DNA from: UMGS755 sp045132895 | Lineage (GTDB): Bacteria; Bacillota; Clostridia; UBA1381; UBA9506 | Assembly: GCA_045132895.1 (NCBI GenBank) | Contig: JBGUTC010000118.1 | Location: forward strand, 1 to 19,112 | DNA length: 19,112 nt | Reading direction: 5' to 3' | Shown here: piece after piece, positions 5,228 through 12,326 of the stretch | How the letters are laid out: the number at the start of each line of letters is the position of its first letter | Numbering within the stretch: the stretch's first letter is position 1 | Notes under the pieces: model-generated | What the model was told of the DNA's origin: nothing | Database searches by the model: none | The model's input: the letters and a program-made list of their open reading frames with translations, nothing else | Made by a program: the position numbers and the translations under genes

Positions 5228-5857
5228 ATGTTTTATTTATTTGATATGGATGGCGTTTTAGTGCGGTCAGCGCCGGCGACTATGCGGGCGGCCATGGAAG
5301 TGCTTTCCGAATATGGCATCCGTGCTAAAAAAGAGGACTTTGCTCCCTTCATCGGCGCCGGGGAGGCACGATTTGTGGGCGGTGTAGCTGAACAGTATGG
5401 TGTGGCTTATGAACCTGTTATGAAAGACAAGGTTTATGAAAAATATCTGCAGTATGTGGAGACGGATTTAGAAAAAATTCCCTTTGCACCGGAGATTATC
5501 TGCGCATTAAAAGAGCGGGGAGAGAAAGTTGCCCTATCTTCCAGCGCCGATATGGTGAAAATCCGGGCAAATATGAAAGCAGCCGGGATTTCCCTTGACT
5601 GGTTTGATGTGATTACCTGCGGCGAGGACGCTGAGCGGAAGAAACCCTTTCCTGATATTTTTCTGGCAACGGCAGAAAAACTGGGTGCTGACCCGGCGGA
5701 CTGTCTGGTTATCGAAGATGCCCTGACGGGGATTCAGGCGGCAAAGGCTGCCGGTATGCGCTGCGTTGCCATTACCACCTTTTTCAGCCGGGATCAACTG
5801 ATCGAGGGCGGAGCAGACCGCGTGATTGACAGTCTGAAAGAATTATCTGAGATATAA
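5228..5857 (+). CDS. HAD-superfamily hydrolase, beta-phosphoglucomutase-like
   Basis: This 209-aa cytosolic HAD subfamily IA protein is expected to be a sugar-phosphate or related small-molecule phosphatase, or a phosphomutase. Motif I is FDMDGVLV, with nucleophile D6 and D8. Motif II is the serine stretch in VALSSSAD (102-108). Motif III is the lysine in RKKPFPDIF (K139 region). Motif IV is VIEDALTGIQAAKAAG, with the metal-binding E163/D164. An alpha-helical cap lies between about residues 15 and 85. I use the ATG at 5228 because AAGGAG sits about 9 bases upstream and the promoter excludes the longer frame starting at 5129. It is monocistronic, with a consensus promoter and a terminator shared with the hydrogenase operon. 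Family certain, substrate unknown. Confidence 0.9.
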   Translation: MFYLFDMDGVLVRSAPATMRAAMEVLSEYGIRAKKEDFAPFIGAGEARFVGGVAEQYGVAYEPVMKDKVYEKYLQYVETDLEKIPFAPEIICALKERGEKVALSSSADMVKIRANMKAAGISLDWFDVITCGEDAERKKPFPDIFLATAEKLGADPADCLVIEDALTGIQAAKAAGMRCVAITTFFSRDQLIEGGADRVIDSLKELSEI

Positions 5858-5889
5858 AAAAACTCCTCAGCTTAAGCTGAGGAGTTTTT
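5858..5889. terminator. Bidirectional terminator between HAD gene and hydrogenase operon
   Basis: AAAAACTCCTCAGC (5858-5871), TTAA loop, GCTGAGGAGTTTTT (5876-5889): a perfect 14-bp stem with A and T runs on both sides. It ends the HAD transcript from the left and the hydrogenase operon from the right. Confidence 0.9.
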
Positions 5890-5897
5890 ATTATGCA

Positions 5898-7640
5898 TTA
5901 ATATTTGGGTCTTTCCTGATAGTGGGTATGGAGCAGTTTGTGGGACTTATGACCACAGGGCTCACCCAGATATTCTTCGTACAGTTTCTTGATGTACGGA
6001 TTGTCGTGAGACTTTCTGTAGGTAGAAGCCTTATCTTCAGCATACAGAGCCTTCGCACGTTCAGCCTTTAAGTCAATTGCAGAAGCAACCTTGATAGGCT
6101 GGATCGGCTGACCGCCACCGGTTACACAACCGCCGGGACAAGCCATGATTTCGATGAAGTGATAATCAGCTTTGCCTTCACGGATGTTGTTCAGTAACTG
6201 TCTTGCATTACCCAGACCGTGAGCAATTGCAACCTTAACATCCATATCGCCAATCTTAACAGATGCTTCCTTGATACCCTCGGTACCTCTGACAGCTGTA
6301 TATTCAATGTCTTCTAAGGACTGACCGGTTAAAACGTCAGCAACGGTACGCAGAGCTGCTTCCATAACACCGCCGGTTGCACCGAAGATAACGCCTGCGC
6401 CTGTTGCTTCATCACCGAAGGGAGAATCAAAGACAGCGTCTTCCAGTTCGGTGAACTTAATGCCGGCTTCTTTAATCATCTTAGCCAGCTCACGGGTTGT
6501 GATAACGGCGTCGATGTCAGGATAACCGGTACCAGCCAGTTCGTCGCGCTGTGCTTCGAATTTCTTAGCGGTACAAGGCATAACAGAAACAACGTAAATA
6601 TCTTTCGGGTCGATACCTGCTTTTTCAGCATAGTAGGACTTTAAGATTGCACCATACATCTCGTGAGGAGATTTTGCGGTAGAAAGATTATCTAAGAAGT
6701 CGGGGAAGTTATGTTCACAGAACTTAACCCAACCCGGGCTACAAGAAGTAATCAGAGGCAGTTTGCCGCCTTCTTTGATGCGGTTTAACAGCTCGGTGCC
6801 TTCTTCCATGATGGTCAAGTCAGCAGCGAAATCAGTATCAAATACTTTGTCGAAGCCTAAGAGCTTTAATGCAGCAGCCATCTTGCCGGTAACCGGTGTG
6901 CCGATGGGTAAGCCGAATTCTTCGCCCAGTGCTGCACGAACAGCGGGAGCTGTCTGAACAACAACGTGCTTTGTTTCGTCAGCTAAAGCCTTCCAAACGG
7001 GAGATAAGCCGTCTTTTTCAGTCAGAGCGCCAACCGGGCAGATTGCGATACACTGACCGCAGTTAACACACTCGGTTTCGCCTAAAGCTTTGTCGAAAGA
7101 GCAACCAATCTTGGTGTTAAAGCCTCTTTCAGTTGCGTCAATAACGCTGACAGTCTGTACTTTCTTACAAACAGCTACGCAACGACGGCAGAGAATACAT
7201 TTGCTGTTATCGCGAACGATAGAAGCGGAGAAATCGTCAATTGTTGACGGTGTCATATCGCCTTCGTAGGGAAGTTCTGTTACGTTCAGCTCTTCAGCCA
7301 GAGTCTGCAGTTCACAGTTTCTGTTTCTTGAACAGGTCAGACACTTTTTGTTGTGGTTAGAAAGCATCAGTTCTAAAACTGCCTTTCTAGCCTTTCTGAC
7401 ACGTTCGGTATTGGTGAATACCTCCATGCCTTCGTTAACGGGGTATACGCAAGCGGTAACCAGAGCTCTGGCACCTTTTACTTCAACCAGACACATTCTA
7501 CATGCGCCGATTTCGTTAATATCTTTTAAATAGCAAAGGGTAGGGATCTCGATACCGGCCTGGCGAGCAGCCTGCAGGATAGTGTAATCCTTCGGTACGG
7601 ATAAACTTTTGCCATTGATAGAAATTGTAACCATTTCCAT
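5898..7640 (-). CDS. hndD: [FeFe] hydrogenase catalytic subunit (HndD/HydA type)
   Basis: This 580-aa subunit holds the H-cluster that interconverts H2 with protons and electrons. Domains in order: a NuoG-like [2Fe-2S] domain (C36, C47, C50, C64); a His-Cys3 [4Fe-4S] site (H96, C100, C103, C109); two ferredoxin-type [4Fe-4S] clusters (C148/151/154/158 and C191/194/197/201); the H-cluster domain with TSCSPGW (298-304), VMPCTAKKFE (353-362) and EIMACPGGCVTGGGQP (497-512); and a fused small-subunit tail with SHDNPYIKKLY and LLHTHY. The usual TSCCPxW has serine in place of the second, proton-relay cysteine. Start ATG at 7640 with GGAGG upstream. It is last of five genes, 21 bp after hndC. Context points to a multimeric, electron-bifurcating NAD(P)- and ferredoxin-linked enzyme. 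Maturases HydEFG are not in the window. Confidence 0.95.
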   Translation of the reverse strand: MEMVTISINGKSLSVPKDYTILQAARQAGIEIPTLCYLKDINEIGACRMCLVEVKGARALVTACVYPVNEGMEVFTNTERVRKARKAVLELMLSNHNKKCLTCSRNRNCELQTLAEELNVTELPYEGDMTPSTIDDFSASIVRDNSKCILCRRCVAVCKKVQTVSVIDATERGFNTKIGCSFDKALGETECVNCGQCIAICPVGALTEKDGLSPVWKALADETKHVVVQTAPAVRAALGEEFGLPIGTPVTGKMAAALKLLGFDKVFDTDFAADLTIMEEGTELLNRIKEGGKLPLITSCSPGWVKFCEHNFPDFLDNLSTAKSPHEMYGAILKSYYAEKAGIDPKDIYVVSVMPCTAKKFEAQRDELAGTGYPDIDAVITTRELAKMIKEAGIKFTELEDAVFDSPFGDEATGAGVIFGATGGVMEAALRTVADVLTGQSLEDIEYTAVRGTEGIKEASVKIGDMDVKVAIAHGLGNARQLLNNIREGKADYHFIEIMACPGGCVTGGGQPIQPIKVASAIDLKAERAKALYAEDKASTYRKSHDNPYIKKLYEEYLGEPCGHKSHKLLHTHYQERPKY

Positions 7641-7661
7641 TTTAAAACCTTCCTCCTTCCG

Positions 7662-9458
7662 TTATTCAACAATGATTGCGCCGAATTTACATTTTTCAAC
7701 ACAAGCGCCACACTTGATACATTTGTCAGTATCAATGGTGAAGGGGCTCTTGATTTCGCCGGAGATTGCGCCGACAGGACACTGTCTAGCACAGAGGCTA
7801 CAGCCTTTACACTTATCAGCAACGATTTTGTAGCTGACCAGAGCTTTACATACGCCGGCAGGACACTTCTTGTCAATAACGTGAGCTTCGTATTCATCTC
7901 TGAAGTAACGCAGAGTGGAAAGAACGGGGTTGGGAGCTGTCTGACCCAGACCGCAAAGAGCGGATTCTTTAATGTTGTAAGCCAGCTGTTCCAGCTTATC
8001 CAGGTCTTCCAATGTACCTTTACCCTTGGTGATTTTCTCCAGGATTTCCAGCATACGTTTGGTACCGATACGGCAGGGAGTACACTTACCGCAGGATTCG
8101 TCAACGGTGAACTCTAAGAAGAACTTAGCGATATCAACCATACAGTTGTCTTCGTCCATAACGATCAGACCACCGGAACCCATCATGGAACCAATCTGAA
8201 TCAGGGAGTCATAGTCAATCGCAACATCCATCAAAGAAGCGGGGATACAACCGCCGGAAGGACCACCGGTCTGAGCTGCTTTGAATTTCTTGCCGTTGGG
8301 GATGCCGCCACCGATTTCTTCAATGATTTCGCGAAGGGTTGTTCCCATGGGAACTTCAACCAGACCGGTATTGTTGATTTTACCGCCCAGAGCAAATACT
8401 TTCGTACCCTTGCTCTTTTCGGTACCAATACCCTGGAACCATTCAGCGCCATTTAAGATAATCTGGGGAATATTTGCATAGGTTTCAACGTTGTTTAACA
8501 GGGTCGGTTTCTCCCAAAGACCTTTAACAGCCGGGAACGGCGGACGGGGTCTGGGTTCACCACGCATGCCTTCGATAGAAGTCATCAGTGCGGTTTCCTC
8601 ACCACAAACGAATGCACCGGCACCTAAGCGGATTTCCAGGTCGAAGTTAAAGTCTGTGCCAAAAATGCCGTTACCTAACAGTCCGTATTCACGAGCCTGG
8701 TCGATAGCGATCTGCAGACGTTTAACAGCGATGGGGTACTCAGCACGAATATAGATATAACCCTGTTCAGCATTGATAGCATAAGCTGCGATAGCCATTG
8801 CTTCGATAACTGCATGGGGGTCACCTTCCAGAACGGAACGGTCCATGAATGCACCCGGGTCACCTTCGTCTGCGTTACAGCAAACGTACTTACCGATGAC
8901 GTTGGGAGATTTAGCGGCCAGCATCCATTTGATACCGGTGGGGAAGCCACCGCCGCCACGGCCACGGAGACCAGACTCTTTAATGGTTTCAATAACCTGT
9001 TCGGGAGTCATTTCAGTCAGAGCTTTACCTAAAGCTCTGTAACCGTCTAATGCGATGTACTCGTCGATGTTCTCAGGATTGATAACACCGCAGTTACGCA
9101 GAGCGATTCTCATCTGTTTTTTATAGAAATTGGTTTCGTTTAAGGACTTAACGGTATCTTCCTGAACGGTTTCATCATAGAGAAGACGGGTAACGATACG
9201 ACCCTTGAGCAGGTGCTCAGAAACGATTTCTTCAACGTCTTCAGCCTGAACCATGCTGTAGAAAGAACCTTCAGGGTAAACGATAACGACGGGACCCAAA
9301 GCACAAAGACCAAAGCAACCTGTCTGGATCACGTTAACTTCTTTTTCAAGACCTTTTGCTGCAAGCTGGGTCTCAAATTCTTTCATAACCTTCTGGCAAC
9401 CGGAAGAGGTACAACCTGTACCACCACAGACCAGAACGGTTGATCTTGCAAAATCCAT
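7662..9458 (-). CDS. hndC: NuoF-like flavoprotein subunit of bifurcating hydrogenase (HndC/HydB)
   Basis: This 598-aa subunit binds FMN and NAD(P)H and passes electrons between the nucleotide and the hydrogenase. The N-terminal thioredoxin-like [2Fe-2S] domain has C11, C16, C48 and C52. The NuoF core follows, with GLRGRGGGGFPTG (163-175, nucleotide and FMN loops), CNADEGDPGAFMDR (194-207), GAGAFVCGEETAL (279-291) and the [4Fe-4S] motif ESCGKCTPCRIG (454-465, plus C502). The C-terminus carries two extra [4Fe-4S] clusters (C550/553/556/560 and C580/583/586/590), the architecture typical of HydB/HndC and absent from plain complex I NuoF. Start ATG at 9458 with AAGGAGG 9 bases upstream. It is 17 bp after hndB and 21 bp before hndD. 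NAD versus NADP preference cannot be read. Confidence 0.95.
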   Translation of the reverse strand: MDFARSTVLVCGGTGCTSSGCQKVMKEFETQLAAKGLEKEVNVIQTGCFGLCALGPVVIVYPEGSFYSMVQAEDVEEIVSEHLLKGRIVTRLLYDETVQEDTVKSLNETNFYKKQMRIALRNCGVINPENIDEYIALDGYRALGKALTEMTPEQVIETIKESGLRGRGGGGFPTGIKWMLAAKSPNVIGKYVCCNADEGDPGAFMDRSVLEGDPHAVIEAMAIAAYAINAEQGYIYIRAEYPIAVKRLQIAIDQAREYGLLGNGIFGTDFNFDLEIRLGAGAFVCGEETALMTSIEGMRGEPRPRPPFPAVKGLWEKPTLLNNVETYANIPQIILNGAEWFQGIGTEKSKGTKVFALGGKINNTGLVEVPMGTTLREIIEEIGGGIPNGKKFKAAQTGGPSGGCIPASLMDVAIDYDSLIQIGSMMGSGGLIVMDEDNCMVDIAKFFLEFTVDESCGKCTPCRIGTKRMLEILEKITKGKGTLEDLDKLEQLAYNIKESALCGLGQTAPNPVLSTLRYFRDEYEAHVIDKKCPAGVCKALVSYKIVADKCKGCSLCARQCPVGAISGEIKSPFTIDTDKCIKCGACVEKCKFGAIIVE

Positions 9459-9475
9459 GATCTGTTTCCTCCTTC

Positions 9476-9850
9476 TTATTCTTCGACTGCGCCGATGGTA
9501 TATTCAGTGCAAACGCGACCGTTTACAATGTGTTCGCTGACAACCTTAACAGCTTTTTCAGCGTCCATTTTTACATAAGTAACTTTGTCCTGGCCGGGAA
9601 CTAAAACTTCCACGATGGGCTCGAGTTTGCACATACCGATGCAACCGGTCTGTGCGACGGTAACGTGAGAAAGACCACGTTTGCCGATTTCCTCAACCAG
9701 AGCGGAAAGAACGGGACGAGCACCGGCTGCGATACCGCAGGTAGCCATACCGACTACGATACGGGTTGCATGAGCATCGTCTTCTTTACGCATACCAACT
9801 TGATTTTTCATCTTATTTTTGATTGCTTCAAGCTCAGCTAAGCTTTTCAT
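9476..9850 (-). CDS. hndB: HndB/HydD-like thioredoxin-fold small subunit
   Basis: This 124-aa protein has the thioredoxin-like [2Fe-2S] ferredoxin fold found as an accessory subunit of NAD(P)-linked hydrogenases. The start MKSLAELEAIKNKMK at 9850 is supported by GGAG 8 bases upstream and matches the usual HndB length; the open frame continues upstream to the TAG of the preceding gene. Cysteines are C38 (ATCGIAAGA), C70 and C74 (QTGCIGMC) and C114. The first cysteine pair of the usual C-x4-C...C-x3-C arrangement is incomplete, with glycine where the second cysteine would be. A [2Fe-2S] cluster is therefore doubtful unless C114 substitutes. It lies 72 bp after the HATPase gene and 17 bp before hndC. 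Role in assembly or electron transfer is inferred from the operon. Confidence 0.85.
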   Translation of the reverse strand: MKSLAELEAIKNKMKNQVGMRKEDDAHATRIVVGMATCGIAAGARPVLSALVEEIGKRGLSHVTVAQTGCIGMCKLEPIVEVLVPGQDKVTYVKMDAEKAVKVVSEHIVNGRVCTEYTIGAVEE

Positions 9851-9922
9851 AATGACAACTCCAATCTCACTGCAAAATGCAAGTGTAATAATTTGTTGCA
9901 CGTAGCGTGCTGTCTGCAGAGA

Positions 9923-10480
9923 CTACTCTGCGTCGGGTGAGGCGGTAATGTCTGCAATGCCTTCGTGAATGTACTCTGTGAGCCAGAGAACAATCTCGGG
10001 GCTTTCCAGTTCTACCTCTCCCAGAATTTGTCTGACCTGTCGGGTGTCCAGCAGAAATTCCCGGCCGTCAACTGTGTGGCGGTAGAGAAAATCGATGCTC
10101 GGGTTGCCCGAAAGAACGGTGACAATCGTTTGCGCCATATCTCCCAATGGCTGACGGTCAATGTGGTTATAAACAAAGGTTGCGGTTACCTCCGTTCCTT
10201 TCCCTTTTTCAGAGGTAATAGAAAAACTACCGTCTGTTGCTTCGGCTGCTGCCTTGAAAAGAGAGAGCCCCATGCCAACCTTGCGGGTGGTTCTGGTGGT
10301 TCTGAAAGGATTGGTAACATCTTTTAGAAATTCTTCATCCATACCGCAACCGTCATCTTGGATGGTAACGGACAACAGGTTGTCCTTTTTATCCTCATTT
10401 ACGGTGACACCGATTAAGGAGGCACCGGCTTTGACGGAATTATTGATTACATCTAAAATATGGAGAGATATTTCAAGCAT
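9923..10480 (-). CDS. GHKL/HATPase-domain protein in hydrogenase operon
   Basis: This 185-aa protein has a Bergerat ATP-binding fold: N-box LDVINNSVKAGAS (9-21), G1 box DDGCGM (42-47), a TNPFRTTRTTRKVG segment (56-69) and G2 box GMGLSLF (69-75). It lacks the H-box dimerisation helix, sensor and membrane segments of a true histidine kinase, and has about 75 further residues (105-185) with no recognised motif. Similar genes occur in hydrogenase operons of acetogens such as Moorella and Acetobacterium, with no settled role that I know of. It could be a regulator (anti-sigma or kinase-like) or an ATP-dependent assembly factor. ATG at 10480, 9 bp after the hndA stop, with only a weak ribosome binding site, which suggests translational coupling. 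It ends in TAG, in frame with the hndB reading frame. Confidence 0.85.
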   Translation of the reverse strand: MLEISLHILDVINNSVKAGASLIGVTVNEDKKDNLLSVTIQDDGCGMDEEFLKDVTNPFRTTRTTRKVGMGLSLFKAAAEATDGSFSITSEKGKGTEVTATFVYNHIDRQPLGDMAQTIVTVLSGNPSIDFLYRHTVDGREFLLDTRQVRQILGEVELESPEIVLWLTEYIHEGIADITASPDAE

Positions 10481-10489
10481 AACTCACAC

Positions 10490-10990
10490 TCAATCGCAGT
10501 ACTTTGACAGGATTCTGTCAACGTCGTCAACCGTCAGTTTGCCATAAACTTCATCGTTTACAGTCAGGACAGGTGCCAGACCGCAAGCACCGATGCAACG
10601 GGTTGCCTCAATAGAGAACTTACCGTCAGCCGTACAGTTGCTGTCGCCTGCAATGCCCAATTTTTCTTTGATTTTGTTAAAGATATCACCGGAACCCTTA
10701 ACGTAGCATGCCGTACCGAGGCAAACGCCGATGTGGTATTTACCCTTGGGTTCTGTGGTGAACTGGGTGTAAAAAGTGACAACGCCGTAGATCTCTGCCA
10801 TGGGAACGTCCAGATTCTTGGAAATCATGGTCTGAACTTCCACGGGGAGATAGCCGTAAATGCCCTGTGCTTCATGGAGAACAGGAATCAAGGCGCCGTC
10901 TGTTCCTTTGTAGCGATTGATGACTTCCATCAGTTTCGCTTCTTGTTCCTTGGTGCCGTTAAAAGCGACCGTTTGTTGTTTACTCAACAA
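10490..10990 (-). CDS. hndA: NuoE-like [2Fe-2S] subunit of bifurcating hydrogenase (HndA/HydC)
   Basis: This 166-aa subunit carries the thioredoxin-like [2Fe-2S] cluster that partners the NuoF-like flavoprotein. Ligands are C90 and C95 in VCLGTACYVKG, and C132 and C136 in RCIGACGLAP. The N-terminal helical part contains LIPVLHEAQGIYGYLP (34-49) and VPMAEIYGVVTFYTQF (62-77), hallmarks of the NuoE family. The start is TTG: two adjacent TTG codons (10990 and 10987) follow AGGGGG by 6 and 9 bases, so either is possible and there is no ATG nearby. It is first in the five-gene operon. Its roughly 110-base leader contains a Rex operator and a small hairpin (GCAATG/CATTGC, 11016-11033). Confidence 0.94.
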   Translation of the reverse strand: MLSKQQTVAFNGTKEQEAKLMEVINRYKGTDGALIPVLHEAQGIYGYLPVEVQTMISKNLDVPMAEIYGVVTFYTQFTTEPKGKYHIGVCLGTACYVKGSGDIFNKIKEKLGIAGDSNCTADGKFSIEATRCIGACGLAPVLTVNDEVYGKLTVDDVDRILSKYCD

Positions 10991-11067
10991 AAATTACCCC
11001 CTTGTCGTTATTAGTGCAATGAAAAAACATTGCGAAATTTATGGATTTTACTGGTTTACGGACTTAA

Positions 11068-11085
11068 TTGTTAAGGCTTTAACAA
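11068..11085. promoter_or_regulatory. Rex operator (redox-sensing repressor site)
   Basis: TTGTTAAGGCTTTAACAA matches the clostridial Rex box TTGTTAANNNNTTAACAA at every defined base. Two more symmetric base pairs on each side make 11-bp arms (11064-11089). It lies about 16-33 bases downstream of the predicted hydrogenase operon start point, where bound Rex would block elongation. Rex leaves DNA when NADH is high, so the operon should be induced when reducing power accumulates. Confidence 0.88.
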
Positions 11086-11107
11086 TTAAATACTCAAAAC
11101 CTTAATA

Positions 11108-11136
11108 ATTATATCATTTATTAAGTAAAAAGTCCA
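11108..11136 (-). promoter_or_regulatory. Promoter of the hydrogenase operon
   Basis: On the minus strand, TGGACT (11136-11131), a 17-bp spacer and a perfect TATAAT (11113-11108). The start point would be near 11101, giving a leader of about 110 bases that includes the Rex operator. The 343-bp gap 10991-11333 is otherwise AT-rich, with no gene visible. Confidence 0.6.
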
Positions 11137-11268
11137 TAGTTATTTGTAATAATATTTTGATTTTTACAGATTTTTGGCGGTTTTTCATAAAAAAACTTAC
11201 CGTCTCTGCTTGATAATAAATAAAATTTTAAAGTTGCACAAAATAGGCTTTTCTTTCAAGGGAAAATG

Positions 11269-11277
11269 TGGTATAAT
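11269..11277 (+). promoter_or_regulatory. Extended -10 promoter of truB-ribF
   Basis: TGGTATAAT is an extended -10 (TGn plus perfect TATAAT) with no clear -35 at 17 bp. Right after it, AAAGGAAA/TTTCCTTT (11284-11303) forms an 8-bp hairpin ending in a T-run. It could be a weak attenuator in the leader, or simply AT-rich sequence. Confidence 0.55.
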
Positions 11278-11354
11278 ATACACAAAGGAAAGACATTTCC
11301 TTTTTGAACACTATATGCAACGGTTTTTAGATTATGATGGACAGGGGTGAGATT

Positions 11355-12251
11355 TTGCTCGGAATTATCAATCTCAACAAACCGACGGGCAAAACATCTC
11401 ATGACATGGTTTCTTTTGTGCGGCGCACTCTGGGATTAAAACGGGTGGGCCACGCAGGAACCCTGGATCCTCTTGCCTCCGGTGTGTTGCCGATTCTGGT
11501 GGGAAAGGCCACCGGGCTTTCGGATTTGCTGACGGAAAAGACAAAGACTTATGTTGCCGGGGTTCGTCTGGGAATTGAAACAGACTCATATGATGTGACC
11601 GGAACGGTGACAGGAACCTGTGACATAAGGCCGGAGGAAAACGCCATTCATCAGACAGCGCAAGGCTTTCTGGGTGATATTTCTCAGTTGCCGCCTATGT
11701 ATTCTGCCGTTAAAATGGGTGGAAAAAAACTCTATGAATTAGCCCGTCAGGGGGTTACGGTTGAGCGAAAACCAAGACCTGTCACAATTCACAGTCTTTC
11801 CTGCTTTGATTTTACGGAAGCCGGATTTTCTATGGAAGTGCAGTGTTCTAAGGGGACGTATATCCGTTCTTTGTGTCATGATTTGGGAAAAGCGGCAGGA
11901 ACCTGTGCGGCTATGAGTTCCCTGGTGCGGACGCAGAGCGGGCCGTTTCTTTTAGAAAATTCTGTAACGCCGGAAGAAGTTGCGGCAGCAGTAGAAGCAG
12001 GGGAAACAGACAGAATTTTATTGCCCGTTGAGACGGTTCTGTCTCAATATCCTGCAGTAAAGCTTTCTGAAAGCGTTGTTCCGAAAATTAAAAACGGTTT
12101 GCGGATGCGTCCCGGACAACTGAACATTGAGGGCGTTGCCACAGGGGACCGCTTCCGGCTCTATGACGGGGACGCATTACTCTGTCTTTCGGAAGTGATA
12201 GAGGAAAACGGTACGTTGGTTCTTTCTATTCTGAAAACTTTCTTTGATTAA
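11355..12251 (+). CDS. truB: tRNA pseudouridine-55 synthase
   Basis: TruB makes pseudouridine 55 in the T-loop of tRNAs. The 298-aa protein begins LGIINLNKPTGKTSHD and has the catalytic aspartate D38 in GHAGTLDPLASG. It also has the family motifs MYSAVKMGGKKLYELARQG and CSKGTYIRSLCHDLG, then a PUA-like C-terminal part. I chose the TTG at 11355 because GGGGTGA lies just upstream and the protein then begins where TruB proteins normally do. Two ATGs at 11334 and 11337 are in frame but lack a ribosome binding site and would add seven and six residues. It is first gene of truB-ribF, a common bacterial pairing. The upstream rbfA and infB are not present here. Confidence 0.95.
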   Translation: MLGIINLNKPTGKTSHDMVSFVRRTLGLKRVGHAGTLDPLASGVLPILVGKATGLSDLLTEKTKTYVAGVRLGIETDSYDVTGTVTGTCDIRPEENAIHQTAQGFLGDISQLPPMYSAVKMGGKKLYELARQGVTVERKPRPVTIHSLSCFDFTEAGFSMEVQCSKGTYIRSLCHDLGKAAGTCAAMSSLVRTQSGPFLLENSVTPEEVAAAVEAGETDRILLPVETVLSQYPAVKLSESVVPKIKNGLRMRPGQLNIEGVATGDRFRLYDGDALLCLSEVIEENGTLVLSILKTFFD

Positions 12252-12263
12252 ATTGTTAAATTT

Positions 12264-12291
12264 CTCCGGCGATGTTTTACATCGGACGGAG
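12264..12291 (+). other. Stem-loop between truB and ribF
   Basis: CTCCG-g-CGATG pairs with CATCG-ga-CGGAG around a TTTTA loop, two 5-bp helices with a small internal loop. There is no T-run, so it is not a standard terminator. It may be an RNA processing or stability element between the two genes. Confidence 0.4.
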
Positions 12292-12326
12292 GTATCATAT
12301 TCATGCTATAAAGGGAGGTAATTCAA

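Noticed and set aside
8675..8992. Frames over 60 aa in alternative phases of the hydrogenase genes
   Set aside because: They overlap well-supported NuoF-like and HydA coding sequence and show no domain motifs or ribosome binding sites.
12252..12326. FMN riboswitch before ribF
   Set aside because: The gap is only 75 bp and holds one simple stem-loop, not the multi-helix FMN aptamer.
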